From positions 111,045,034 to 111,109,033 of the forward strand of contig OZ035962.1 of the NCBI GenBank assembly GCA_964034945.1: a stretch of DNA of 64,000 nt, written 5' to 3'. Source of the stretch: Chrysopilus asiliformis (Eukaryota > Arthropoda > Insecta > Diptera > Rhagionidae). Positions 43,887 to 55,322 of this stretch are shown here, piece after piece. Position 1 is the first letter of the stretch, and each line of letters begins with the position of its first letter. A program made the position numbers and the translations under genes. The notes under the pieces were generated by a model. The model had not been told where the DNA came from and made no database searches. It was given only the letters and a program-made list of their open reading frames with translations.

Positions 43887-45588
43887 AAAGTCTCTATCTG
43901 CCCGGTCCTGAATACAAAACTTTCCCCCTATAGCAGAGGAAAGTAAAAAGTGTTTAGTTAAATACTTTAAAAACTTCGTAAATTTCTCTAAACAAGTTAA
44001 CAACCTTGTCATAATGAAATTATTCAATAAAAGCAATAATTAAAAGATTAAAAAGACACAAAAAAAAACTCTGTACCTACCCGGATTTTGTTGCATTGAA
44101 ATTTGAGTCAGTAAACCTCAGGTAGCAATTTAAACGGATGCGAAATTCGAACCTGAGATTATTATGGTTTTCAAAGCTTCTAAAACAACACAGCAAATAT
44201 AAAACCCAAGTTGTTAACCTATTAACCCAAACATTGCCCCGAATTCCGACATTCCTATCAAAAAATTGAAAGTTTTACAGGGTCTGACATTTGAATGGAT
44301 CTGGTTTTTCAACACCTAAGCTAAGAAAAAGATCTCCCATGCAAAAAAAAAAAAAAAAGAGCCCAAAAAAATCTGAAGCGTGCCAGCCAACCCCAAAACA
44401 AATCCAACAACGTTTTTCTTCAAATTACCAAATTTTCAATGTGCATTTTGATAATAACACACACTCAATTTAACTGAAATTCGGCCTTAACTGGATAAAA
44501 GGTCTACGTAATAAGCCGAACAAATAAAACTCATGGAAACCTTCAAAATCCATGACGCACTTTAGTTTCTTAGGTCGCAATCAATAAGAACTCCCCCCCA
44601 ATCTGAATCTGACTTTGACTCGAGTAAAAGAAAATGAAGAAGAAGTGCAAAAAAAAGACGAGAAAAATACTTAAAAGTCCTTGATGTATGACAATTTCAA
44701 TTTTTTATTCCAATAACAGACAATCAACATTTTAAAATCTGGAAAACATTCATTCGACTCCCTCTCGCCAATTGCCAAAAAAAAAATGTTTTTTTAAACA
44801 AAAATTCATATTCAACATTGAGATCTCTTTCTATTTTATATTGGAAATCATCGGAAAAAATGTCAAGGTATCTTTTCAACTTTTCTCTTTCCGGTTAAAT
44901 CGCAAACGGCAACAGCTCTCAACATAAAACCGTTGCCATAAAAAAATTACAAATCTACAAAAAAAAAACCCCATCTATACAGAAAATTGTTGTTGCTATT
45001 ATTTTTTTAATGTTATTAATTTTTTGCTCATGTCGTTGTCGTCGATGTGGTTGTTGTTGCTGCTGCTAAAAAGTTGCAGTGAGAAAAAAAGGTGGTTTTC
45101 AACTTGCCAACGAGCTCAAAATTCAGCCACAAAAATCACAGACGTTGCTGTGGAACCAGGCAACGTCTTAAAACTTCAGCGGAATCAGTCGAGAAAATGG
45201 CCTCTACAGCAAAATTTGCCGGTACCAAGAAATCAAAAGCATTTTGGTGCGTTTTTTTTTTCTTCAACGGTTGGATGGTGGTTTAGTTTGCACCAAAAAA
45301 TAACAACAAATGTATAGAAGAAAAAAAGTTACAACGTCCATTATTACCTATCAGAGATTTTATGCTTTTACTCTTTGAAACAGCAATCGTGCACCTTGAA
45401 GATATGCGAAATCAAACCAACCATCAGCGACATGCGGTAGGAATTAACAACACATGCCAAAATTAGTCATTTTGATGGTGTGAAATTATTATGCACTTCA
45501 CTGGATTTAAAAATTTTCTACCACAATGGTGGCAGGTAGGGTGAACTGTTGCGGAGGGAACAAAGGAAAAATCACATGATTTGTAACC
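43887..45588. other. Stretch without recognised feature
   Basis: An 18-A run lies at 44343-44358, with further A-runs. The frame 45024-45317 starts in a GTT/CTG-rich patch and is not recognised. Confidence 0.45.
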
Positions 45589-45699
45589 AATTTTTCCTCT
45601 TCCATCCTCCTTTTCCCTCTTCACTCTTCTCTCCATCCTTTTTCCTCTTTCCTCTTCCCTTTTCCCTCCCCCCTTTTCCCTCTTCCCTTTTCCCTTTCA
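45589..45699 (+). repeat. ~110-bp polypyrimidine tract
   Basis: An almost pure C/T stretch (a few A) ending TTTCCCTTTCAG at 45690-45701. It can form triplex DNA. The final CAG makes it look like a strong 3' splice site, but the sequence after it has no recognisable exon. Confidence 0.8.
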
Positions 45700-45834
45700 G
45701 ACAGAACACATGAGCCGACATTTTAAGACACCCCTATTCTGAGAGATGGCATTGGCCGATTTTAAGAATACCTTAATATATTCTAAAAATATTTGGCCTC
45801 CTAACGCAAGTAACTCAGAATAGACATGAGTGGA

Positions 45835-45899
45835 ACGTATCTGCTAAGTATCCGCTACGTATCTGCTACGTATCTGCTACGTATCTGCTACGTATCTGC
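45835..45899 (+). repeat. 11-bp tandem repeat ACGTATCTGCT, ~6 units
   Basis: Six units with two early variants (AAGTATC, CCGCT), the last four nearly identical. Confidence 0.9.
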
Positions 45900-47656
45900 C
45901 ACTATTTTACATGCATACCTAATGGCAGACACGTGCCATATATCAAAAAACGCTAGTACGAATAGGTCTATTGGTTATTTTGTTAGAGCTTTTAACTAAG
46001 AATTTTCACTAAATTTCTTTTGCTGCTCTCTGGAACTAACCAAGGATAATGAAAGATATGCAAACAAAAGAGTTCCGGATGCACAAAAATCTACTCAAAT
46101 TCAGTAGCAACAATGGGAGCCTGCGGCATTTAGGGGTTGTCTATAAAATTCGTGCCGGCCTTTCGAAGCCTCCATCTCTTCGTTATGCTTTTTCGCAATG
46201 GCTTCTATGGAGTTTAGCACCACTGACACACAACCGCGAACCAATCTTTAAATTTTTGGACTTTCAAAAAAAAAATCTTGATTTTTCGGTCGTCAAATGC
46301 AATTTAATAACAAGTTTTAGTTTTTTAGTCACCCGAGAGATCTAAATCTACAGTTGCGCTAATGATAGATGGTAGCATCATACGTCATTTTATCCTCAGA
46401 CATTGGCGATTGTCAACGTAAAAAAAGTTTCTCTTTTTTTTCAATTCGAACACAAGCTTTTGCAATGAGTTTGTGTCTTCCTGTTTCGTCTCATTTCGTA
46501 TGAAAATTGATGACTTTGAATTAAAAAAAACCTCCAAAAAACAATACGTCAAATTCTTAAAAACCTGGCAACACTGTTACTTCTGGTCTGGTACAATTTT
46601 TACCCGTTTCATTCCCATATACTTCCGAAAAGTAAAGAAAACAAATAAATTCCTAAATCTTTACGTGAAACACCCAAAAAATCATCGGCAAAGGTATATT
46701 AGACCGTATAAGAAACCGAATCAGAAAGCAAAACGAACGGTAGGAAAAAAATAAGACTTCAAAAAATCAAGACAGCTGCTCACCTGTCAGTTAATCAGTT
46801 ATTTAGTGATCTAAATCTAACACAATATCAGTGTTACGTCAAATTACCGTCTTGTTGTCTTCTTTATGCTCTTCTTTATGCTCTTCTTTAACCATTTGCA
46901 TAGTTATGTGCTCGAATTTTATGAGCATCGCATAATTTTTTTTTTACAAAAGAGCAGTTAAGTTTTTTGAAGATTTGCAAAAAAAGAAACATAAATTTAA
47001 CAGCTAAACTTGTTATTACAGAAAGGCGAAGTCTTTTTCGGGTTAATTTGGTGAAAAATATCCTGCGCATAGTAAAATTTTTATTTCCGGCAAGTGACTG
47101 AAAAAACAAAATTCCGTAAAGTAGCTGAAGAACGAAAAAATTGAATGTTTTTTTCTTGCACAACTTTTTTGGAGTCGTTAAAATAAATTCAACCGACATT
47201 TTTTTTGCACCGGTAAATATACAAAAACCTGAACTATGCTGTCTTTTCAATAATTTGACTATTTTTATCTTATTTGATATTAAGCGGAACCGCAGAAAAC
47301 GGCTTCCGAACCGATTCCCGTAACCGGACCGATAACTGCTTTATAAAAACCGGAGCGTAATCGAAAGTGAAAAAAAACTAAAGAGCGAAAAAATAGCCGA
47401 TTCAAAACTGTGATTGAAAATATATTTAAGAAAAACGAGGAAAAAAAAGTGTGCCACTTCCCACGAAGTACTTTTATAGTATAGTTTTCTTAAAACCACT
47501 TTAAATGTGATGAGAAAAAAGTACTTTTGATTACACTTTTTTCAAATCGGTAAAAAATACACTAAAAAGTCTGTTAAACATACATTTCAAAGAACTTTCG
47601 CTTAGCGTATTTTGAAATTTCCTGCAGGGATAACATTTTTAAAGTTGTGAAACATT
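45900..47656. other. Stretch with D fragment and short array
   Basis: A family D left end (GTTGTCTATAAAATTCGTGC) is at 46137. A 12-bp triplicate TCTTCTTTATGC lies at 46858-46893. No gene recognised. Confidence 0.45.
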
Positions 47657-47994
47657 CTATTGGAATTTCTCGACTTATAAGGTCTGCAAAAACAACAAAA
47701 TTATATTATTTTTGCGGATGTTTTCACATCCCTTGTGAAATATTTGTAAGGTTTCAGGAGCCGTCCATAAAACACTAATTTTCGGTCTTTTGAAACCACC
47801 TCCCTCCCTTTCATCAAACTTTTACGGGATTTTTTTGTATAGTTTAGTACCGCCATTTAATGTTTAACCATTGAACCATTTCTGATTCATGGTTTATACT
47901 CGACCTTTTAGCATTGAATCCTATTGGAATTTCTCGGCTTATAAGGTCTTCAAAAACAACAAAATTATATTATTTTTGCGGATGTTTTCACATC
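47657..47994 (+). repeat. 74-bp direct repeat around a family D end
   Basis: 47657-47730 and 47921-47994 are alike in about 72 of 74 positions (CTATTGGAATTTCTCGRCTT ... GGATGTTTTCACATC). Between them lies GCCGTCCATAAAACACTAAT, a D left end, plus GTACCGCC. The pair may be two terminal pieces of one longer repeat. Confidence 0.85.
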
Positions 47995-48059
47995 GTACCG
48001 CCGTTCACTATCGCAGACCCCCCTCCCCCGACGGACCCGCAGACGTTTTTTATGAAAAG

Positions 48060-48190
48060 CGCCTTACCGAATTTGTAAGGTTTGCTGCATTTGAAAGATT
48101 TGCTGCGTTTGAACGATTTTAAAGGATTCGTAAGGATTTGTAAGGATCTTGCTACATTTGTATGGGTTTTGCTACATTTGTGCGGTTTAG
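48060..48190 (+). repeat. Degenerate TTTGTAAGGATTTGCTGCA-type repeat
   Basis: Loosely repeated ATTTGTAAGG, ATTTGCTGC, CTACATTTGT words, akin to the reverse strand of the array at 42752. Confidence 0.5.
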
Positions 48191-48554
48191 AGTAAAGTAA
48201 TTCAGCACGTCAACAGCAGAGACAACGACAAACACTGTCTATAGTGTTTTTAGACGCACTTTGATATATCAAATTTTTAAGTGACGTTCAGCAGTGTAGG
48301 TGGCGTAGCACACGGCCTAATAATTACGTTTTCCTTACAAAAAATTTTCTATCACAAAGGGCCCTTGGTCTTTCTCTTTAAAGCAGAACCACTGGTATTT
48401 GAGAAAAAGAAATAATTACAGTTGTACGAATTAAAAATTATCTATTTATAAAACTAGAAACTTACAGGTATGCAGGCTTAACGCAACATACTTATGACTT
48501 GAAGTGAGATAAAATAAATACGGTCAGCTGAGCACAATCCTCTTAATAAACAAT

Positions 48555-48600
48555 AAAGTTCACTCACCTGAAAAGAAAATAAGAAAAAAAACAACATGTT
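48555..48600 (-). promoter_or_regulatory. Candidate recursive splice site (zero-length exon)
   Basis: Read on the minus strand, a run of about 20 pyrimidines (GTTTTTTTTCTTATTTTCTT then TT) is followed by CAG|GTGAGTG, the junction lying between 48568 and 48567. This joins a strong 3' acceptor to a strong 5' donor with no exon between, the signature of ratchet points in long Drosophila introns. TTTAAC at about 48602 upstream could act as branch site. It would imply a minus-strand gene with an intron across much of this window. Chance similarity cannot be excluded. Confidence 0.5.
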
Positions 48601-49835
48601 AAATGATCAGATAATTAACAAGAAACACATAAAATATTTTTTTTTATTTTCACAAAACCACAAAATGAAATTTAACAAAAAAAAAACTACAAGAAGCTAA
48701 ATAAATAGATGATGGAAATTTTTAAAAGAAAATCATTTTATCGATTGGATTTTATTTAAAATTCTATCCCGGAAACGTTGAGTTAATTGCACGAATAGAA
48801 AGTTTTTCCCCCCTCCTCCCCCTTTCGATCAGATTGAAATCTGGTTTCTGTATATGTGATATGCTTGCTTTACTGGCCCATAGTTGTGCCGTTGCTTGCG
48901 CGTAGTTTTTCGTGTGTGATTTAAGAAAACGTGATTAAAATCGACAAAAATCCAACATTGATCTCTTACGGAGCGAATTGTTAAATCAGAAAAAAAACCC
49001 CTCTATCTATACGAGCGTTGAGACGAAAAAAAAACGACAAAATGTTGGACACGCCGGAGTAAGAGTTGTGAGCCCACAACCATTAAATCGAAACGCAAAA
49101 CAATAAAAATAAAATTAGAGAAAAATATATCAGACTTTGGTGATTAGAAGACATCATTTCACCGTATCGTTCCCGTTCCACCCACCCTAGTAGTTGTCAG
49201 TTCGTACCTAGTCCGCCCCTATAATCTCCGCATTGTACCTTTTTTTTGCTGTCATTAACTACGATTTCGATGGCAGCGGAAATTTTTTTTTTTGTAAGTT
49301 TTTTTATTTTTCTTCGGGTTTTTGTTTTTTTTGAATGAGTGAAGAAAAATTAAAGCCACATGCAATCGCAACGGGAAATTCCATCCAAATTCAATGAATT
49401 TTCACTCTTGCGTTTGAGGTTATGTAATAAGTGGAATTTTTTATATTTCTTTTGTAAACTATTAGAAGCAGTTTGGTACACATGGTTGGGTTTTGCACCC
49501 CAAATGTTTTGGAAAATTCCTCCCAACAAACTCTACAAAAAGACACAAAATATCCATTTCATGAAAATTTCATGTCCAATTTCTGCTTCCAAAAATGGTA
49601 AAAATTGTATCGAAAATTGTAGCAAATGGATTTTTTTTTCAAATTTAGGTCTCAAAACTCTTCTGCTATCGCACCTACAGTTTGACATGGACTATGAACG
49701 ATAAATAGTTGACAACATTTGTAAGGTTTTATGGGAACCCACAAACAGAAAAAATGATACAACCGTCTAGAAGAATCCTTGGAGACAGTCCATAAAATTT
49801 AAGAGAAAGGAGAATCTGCGGCAGTGGGACGGCGG

Positions 49836-50436
49836 CAGTGTTGCCGGAGACCTCAAGCCCAAAATCGCTGAAATGAGGAAAAAAAATCTCAAAAGTCTCC
49901 GAAATTATAGACAAAAATCGCTAGTTTTGAGACTTTTTTTTAATGCTTATTTAAACATATACATATCTTGTTTTCAAATCGCTTTTATTCTTTGTTTTTA
50001 ACAATAATAAAATATAATAATAACAACTTTGTCTTCTTAAAAAACACAAAAATAAAAAATTGTTAGAGTTCTTCTTAGAAAAATAATAACTAAATAGACT
50101 TCAAGTCAAAATATCTACATAAAATTTACTCACATCTGAGATCAAAGATTTATTTATGTCTAAATCCACTGTTGTTAGGTCTTTATTCAATTTTCATTAA
50201 TTTTTTTGCATTTTTATCAAATGTTCTTGCGTAACATAAATGTAAAAAATTGTGAAAAGTATGATAATTAATTAGTAAAATTTTCAACAGTTTTTTTTTC
50301 TTAAGAAACTTTTGAAAATCGCCGAAAATCTCCGAAAAGTCCCCAAAAGTCCACTAAAATCTCAAATCTCAACGCGTGCTTTTTAAGGCAAGAAAGTCGC
50401 TAGAAATAAGACAAGTCGCTGAAAATGGCAACACTG
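49836..50436. mobile_element. hAT-like element, 601 bp, 8-bp duplication
   Basis: Starts CAGTGTTGCC and ends GGCAACACTG; GACGGCGG stands directly outside both ends (49828-49835 and 50437-50444), a perfect 8-bp target duplication. CAGTGTTGCC-type ends and 8-bp duplications are typical of hAT transposons. Subterminal GTCTCCGAAA / TCGCTGAAA words repeat in both orientations. The centre is very AT-rich and non-coding. It is inserted in family D-like sequence (GACAGTCCATAAAATTTAAG upstream). Confidence 0.93.
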
Positions 50437-50833
50437 GACGGCGGTACCAGATATCATACAAAAACATCACGAAAAATACCACCACGAGGAGTAAATAAGG
50501 GGCCGGGAAAGGAGGCGGTTTAGAGACTTAAAACTAGATTGCGTATTTCATGGAGACGTCTTCGTTACCGCAATAGCTCAAAATATTGGCCCGCGCTTCT
50601 CATTCCGGTAAAGCAAATGGCAGACTGTCACTGTGTCAGGCTTAAATCTGGACCTTCATGTTAAAGGTTTTTTTTGATCGCCAAACTAGCTATTCTGACA
50701 CTTTGTTTTGAGTGGGCAGAAAATTTCCCCTGGAGACAACCAGCATAATAGTAAAAACCGCATCAAAATTGCTTCAAATATTTCAAAAATAGCAGATGAG
50801 GGGCTAAAAATGGAGGGGGCCTTAAGATCATTA

Positions 50834-50960
50834 GGCTTTATCACAGAATCCGATACGAATGATTCGGATCGTAAACTCAATGTTGTTGTTAGTGTTTTAT
50901 ACCAACAACAACATTGAGTTTACGATCCGAACCATTCGTATCGGATTCTGTGATAGGGCC
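50834..50960. repeat. Fold-back with 60-bp arms
   Basis: 50834-50893 pairs with 50901-50960 with about 56 of 60 matches, including TATCACAGAATCCGATACGA and GTAAACTCAATGTTGTTGTT. The loop is about 7 bases. No target duplication found. Confidence 0.9.
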
Positions 50961-51125
50961 TATTGTATTTTCGGTCATCGAAATAAAATTTAACAATGGT
51001 GTTAGATCAGGTTGAGAAAACCGCTCGTGCCCAGGTGTAGACACAACACTTCACCAAGAGGCCTACAGGCCCATTGTGATGTCTTCAGTACTAATAAGAG
51101 GTTTCATTAACTCGCTGATCCTTTT

Positions 51126-51410
51126 GACTGTGTTTACATTGAGACTCACTTTGAGGCGGCACGTCAGTCGTCATTTTTCTGCCGTGTGCACACGGTTCGC
51201 TTCATCTGGATTCACTAAACCGGTTTCATCAACAAAACTAGACACAGGTTTCAACGACCAGACTCAAAAACCGGTTTGCGACCGATAATTTTAAGTGAAT
51301 CTAAACTTCGTTCGCTCTTTTTGGTTTCCCTCCCCACTGCGTCCCTCACCGTCACTTGGCCGGAGCGAATGACGTGCCGCCTCAAAGTGAGTCCTAATGT
51401 AGACACAGTC
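51126..51410. mobile_element. 285-bp MITE with ~42-bp TIRs
   Basis: GACTGTGTTTACATTGAGAC against GACTGTGTCTACATTAGGAC (inverted), both continuing into TCACTTTGAGGCGGCACGTC. TTTT stands outside both ends (51122-51125 and 51411-51414). The centre carries repeated AACCGGTTT words. Superfamily not determined. Confidence 0.85.
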
Positions 51411-51414
51411 TTTT

Positions 51415-52920
51415 GAATCAGTCGTATTTTTTGACGAAACTCAGCACAATATGGTAGTAATTTCTAAGAGATCAGAAAAATACATCTATTTTATATAGCA
51501 GTGGAGGGGGCAGAGGAGAAGTTAATGCCACTATGAAAATATCCCCAAATATTTGTCAAAGTTGGTTTTCAGGATATGTAGTTGGTACTCCGCTTTGTCA
51601 TCTTACCTAATACTTTGTGCCAAGTGAGGTGGTTGAAAAATCTCAAAAAAAATACCGTCTTACCAAGTTAATTTTACAACTGATAGATAGAAAAAAAAGA
51701 CGTCAATCACTGCTATCGCCCACGATAGCTGTGTGAAAAAGCAATTAAGAAATTAACAATCAATGACAAAATCTGAATCCTTGATTCGTTCAACTCTCCC
51801 AGACTTCACAAGACATTTTCAAACGACGTATGGCAATCCCACAAACCAACAAAATTGCCCTTTTTCAATATAAAAAAAAGCCCCCACAATCATCGTGCAG
51901 TACTAGTGTGCCACACATACCAAGATTCGAGCCCCCCAAAAAAATCATTTGCCTTTTTTCGATAATGCAGCGCTGGACTTGCCGAAAATACACACACCAG
52001 ACGGGTGGCGACGACGCAAAGATTTCGATAGAGCCACCCAAAAAAACAAACCACCAATTGACCCCCTCAGCAATGCATGTTTTCGGCTCCGGCATTAACT
52101 GTCAAACCATCATCACGCATACACACATACGCAAACACACCGAATAAATGCAAATATCGATATTGAATTGGCGTTCGTGTGTCTGTCAAACGTATATCAC
52201 GCTTGGTCGGCTTTTAATCTGGAAACTTGTTGATTGCCAATCAAATCAATTTGCCCGTCCTTCTCTCCAATCCACTTCTCATAATATATTCATAGACATA
52301 TAAAATATATATCCATAATGGATGATTTTTTTTTATGGACACAAATCTTTGCCGCCGTTACGTTCCGCCCACCCTATTCTATGTGACCAATGGCCATACA
52401 TTATAGCCATTAAATCACGCCGGTGGTTAAGTTGTTTAGTTTGTTTTCATACCGTCATGCTGTTATATTGTTTTTTATTACGTAAAAAGCATTCAAAATG
52501 CGACTCAATGTGAAGCGAAAAGGTTAGTCTTTTTTAACGAATGCATAACCATTTAACATAGAACTTTAACCCCCTTTCGACGTTTTCTTTGTCTGGGGAG
52601 TTATTATATCACAACATCATTTATTGACAACTGGGAATGGGACATTCTTGCCCATTATTAAGTTTTCATGCATTTTGTTTTATTTATCACATAAAATTGA
52701 CTTTTAACGCGAATTACGTAATTGTTGTAACCCCTATAACTTTTAGTTACTCAATACTCTCTTATTCTTACGTACTCTAAATTACAATAAAACGATTAAG
52801 ATTTACAAAATTCTTTAACTTGTTTTAACGTCACTGAAAGATATAAGTATGTAAACGACATAAGGTCTATTTTTGTTATGATTTTCATGAAATTCGGGCC
52901 ATAAAAAATGCATCTTAGAT
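51415..52920. other. Stretch without recognised feature
   Basis: A TTAACCCCCTTTCGACG at 52566 looks like a piggyBac-type end but has no partner. Frames at 51830-52147 and 52322-52513 are not recognised. Confidence 0.45.
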
Positions 52921-53007
52921 CAGGAATGTCCAACCTTTCAGCTTTCCTGGGCCACATTGGAAGAAGACGAGTTATATTGGGCTACAAATAAAATATACTA
53001 ACCCTAA
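52921..53007 (+). mobile_element. hAT-type end fragment, GTCCAACCTTT..GGGCCACA
   Basis: CAGGAATGTCCAACCTTTCA then TCCTGGGCCACATTGG, AAGAAGACGAG and AATAAAATATACTAAC. CAGGGGTGTCCAA-type ends followed by GGGCCACA are known from hAT elements, and from memory this stretch is strikingly like a repeat common in primate genomes. The opposite end is not found; family H1 copy 2 begins directly at 53008. Confidence 0.5.
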
Positions 53008-53170
53008 CCCGGCCTTTACACGCGACTGTAAAGTCTGTCAGTAGCACAGACTTCAAATGTCAAATTACTGACAACGAATTAAAGCACATTTAGCGAACTG
53101 GCAGTCGGTGCATTTACACGAGACTGTGTCAGCGACTGTGTCAGCTCTACAGACGCGTGTAAGGGCCTGG
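53008..53170 (-). mobile_element. 163-bp MITE, family H1 copy 2 (reverse)
   Basis: Reverse copy of 21447-21609, same length, ends CCCGGCCTTTACACGCG and CGCGTGTAAGGGCCTGG. Flanks are TAA (53005-53007) and TTA (53171-53173), so the duplication has changed or the insertion was at an imperfect site. Confidence 0.88.
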
Positions 53171-53722
53171 TTAGATCTATCGCCTACCAAGTGCGTTGCG
53201 TTGCCGCAATGTGCGTGTTTAAACGGCAGCCAAACAAATTTAGACGTTTTTGCTTTTACAAAAGGCTTAACACAAATAAAATACCAACAAAAAAAAATAT
53301 TGACCCCCGCAAACATTTTGTTCCGAATTCTATACGAAATTGAAAGAAATGTCGACACAACTTTCGACATCGCAACTGACGTCTGATGAAATTCCTACGG
53401 ACGTTTGTATGAAATGGTTGACACCACTTTGAAACCCTTCATATCCGAAAAAGTGGAGCTGATACAGCTATCAGAACTGCTATCAGATTCGGACTCAGCG
53501 AACACAAATTACTCAGAAATGACTCTTATTTCGTAAGCATCAGAATATAATAATTTTTAGTCGACTAAAGATTTCGTCAATCGACTAGTCAATCGATCCA
53601 AAATAAGTTACATGAAGCTAACCCAGACTTGTCACACACAAGTCTTAACAGGTGTTTGGTTTTTAGTTCTTTCACTTCAGAAAAAATTTCGAATTGTCAG
53701 ATTTTCGATATTTTTGAAAGCT

Positions 53723-53832
53723 AGCGTTTGCTGGGACGCGATGAAACACACTTGATACGCAATAGCTCTTAAGATTAAGCGTTTGCTGGGACGCGATGAA
53801 ACACACTTGATACGCAATAGCTCTTAAGATTA
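53723..53832 (+). repeat. Exact 55-bp tandem duplication
   Basis: 53723-53777 and 53778-53832 are identical (AGCGTTTGCTGGGACGCGAT ... CTCTTAAGATTA). Being identical, it is very recent or an assembly artefact. Confidence 0.95.
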
Positions 53833-54289
53833 AATCCTAGTAGCTTAATAAGTATTTCTCTTCAAATCCTACAACAAAAAATAAAAATTCTGCCAAATCT
53901 TAAATTTTCAAATTTTACGATGAATATTAATCAAGAAAATTGACAAAAGAAAATGTTTGTTTAGGCGATGGCGCCATTTTAACAATTTATCGATAGATTT
54001 TGATGTTTTTCTTCCAATTTTTGATGTCCAACATCAAACATTAGGCACCACAAACGAGTTTCAGAAAGTCTGTGGCTTACATATTAATTTAGGTAATAAA
54101 ATTAATGATGAGGAAAATTGTTGAAATGACTTTGAACTTTTGAGAATTAAATAAGAAAATTACAAAAGTTTTGTTACTAGGAATTAAATAGATTTTTGTT
54201 TTTGAAGGTTAATGAGAAAATTTACGAAAATTTGTTCTTAAAATTGAACTCTGAAACGCTCTATCTTTCTTCAAAGAAATTATCTCTTA

Positions 54290-54708
54290 GGCCCCGTTTA
54301 CACTTGCGATTTTTTCTCCAATTTCTCCGCGAATTTTATTTAGAATTTATTCCACAAATTTTATTCATCTTTCGCACAATAAATTACTTAGCAAAAACTG
54401 TCAAAAATTGAATTTATTCCGACGATTTTGTATGAAAAAATTCCAATACCAGTCTAATGCCCCGATTCTCAGGAATAATGCCCCGATTCTCATAGACGTG
54501 TCGTTTTCGATAAGAGTCATTTTACGTGTTTTTGTTGGTAGAAAGGTACTAACCACAAAACGACACGACTATCAGAATCGGGGTGTAATCAGAATCGGGG
54601 TGTAATCAGAATCGGGGTTTAAATGTCGGAATTTTCTGTCCTTGTGCAGCATCAATTTTGGTCGAAGGATAAAATTCGCGGGATAAAGTATCAGATGTAA
54701 ACGGCGCC
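54290..54708. mobile_element. 419-bp MITE, TTA duplication, carrying a nested element
   Basis: GGCCCCGTTTACACTTGCG on the left; on the right GATGTAAACGGCGCC. TTA at 54287-54289 and 54709-54711. Outer arms also share AATTTTATTTAGAATTTATT / GGATAAAATTCGCGGGATAA-type sequence in weak inverted form. A second inverted element lies inside at 54456-54619. Confidence 0.8.
54456..54619. mobile_element. Nested MITE with multiplied CCCCGATTCT ends
   Basis: Core: CCCCGATTCTCATAGACGTG ... CACGACTATCAGAATCGGGG, TIRs of about 25 bp. Outside the left end there is one more TAATGCCCCGATTCTCA; outside the right end there are two more TAATCAGAATCGGGGT. The ends themselves have thus been multiplied at TAA junctions. 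Confidence 0.8.
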
Positions 54709-55050
54709 TTATGCGGAATTTGAGACAGATATTTTGTTTCCGTTCAAAAGTTTTAACTTGAAAACCACTCAACGGATTGATCTAAAAATTTTGGATCAAG
54801 TTTTCTGAGGAAAAAGTCACAAATTCGGTTCCACACCGCGAGAAACGCGGGAATCACAAACCATTGGGATCGGAAGATAGAGATAGACCCCAAAGAGTAT
54901 TAAAAAGCGCAAAGTGATCGTCGAGACTTAAATTTCGGGACTTTATAGTCACGATGACCACTTTACGACCCTTTTTTGCTACTTGGGACCATACTAACGT
55001 TTCTGGTGTATGGCACGTATCTGCGAACACCAACCGCCCTCCCTTGTCTA

Positions 55051-55322
55051 CACTCAGAAAAATGTCCAGGTTAACTTTTTGTCAGGTTAACTCTGACCTT
55101 ACAGAGGTGTCTGTAAGCCAGCTAGCGGTCAGAGTTAACCTATCTAAGGTCAACTCGTGCAGCTCCCAATGCACTACTTCACCTGCTGGTGGCTTAATTT
55201 CAGAATTTCTCCGACCACAGGTCAACTCAGTTTTACTTGCCCACATGCAGGCGAACGCACGCCTGCCCGAGGCCAATTACGCCGTATCTAGGTCGTCGAG
55301 TTAGCCTCCATTTTTCTGAGTG
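55051..55322 (+). mobile_element. MITE family A, copy A5
   Basis: CACTCAGAAAAATG to TTTTTCTGAGTG, 272 bp, TA on both sides (55049-55050, 55323-55324). Closest to A3. Confidence 0.93.

Noticed and set aside
52566..52680. Fourth complete piggyBac-like MITE (TTAACCCCCTTTCGACG)
   Set aside because: No matching inverted end with TTAA could be found downstream.
52998..53010. Telomere-like CTAACCCTAACCC
   Set aside because: Only two units, formed by the junction of the hAT-type fragment with the H1 MITE and its TAA target.
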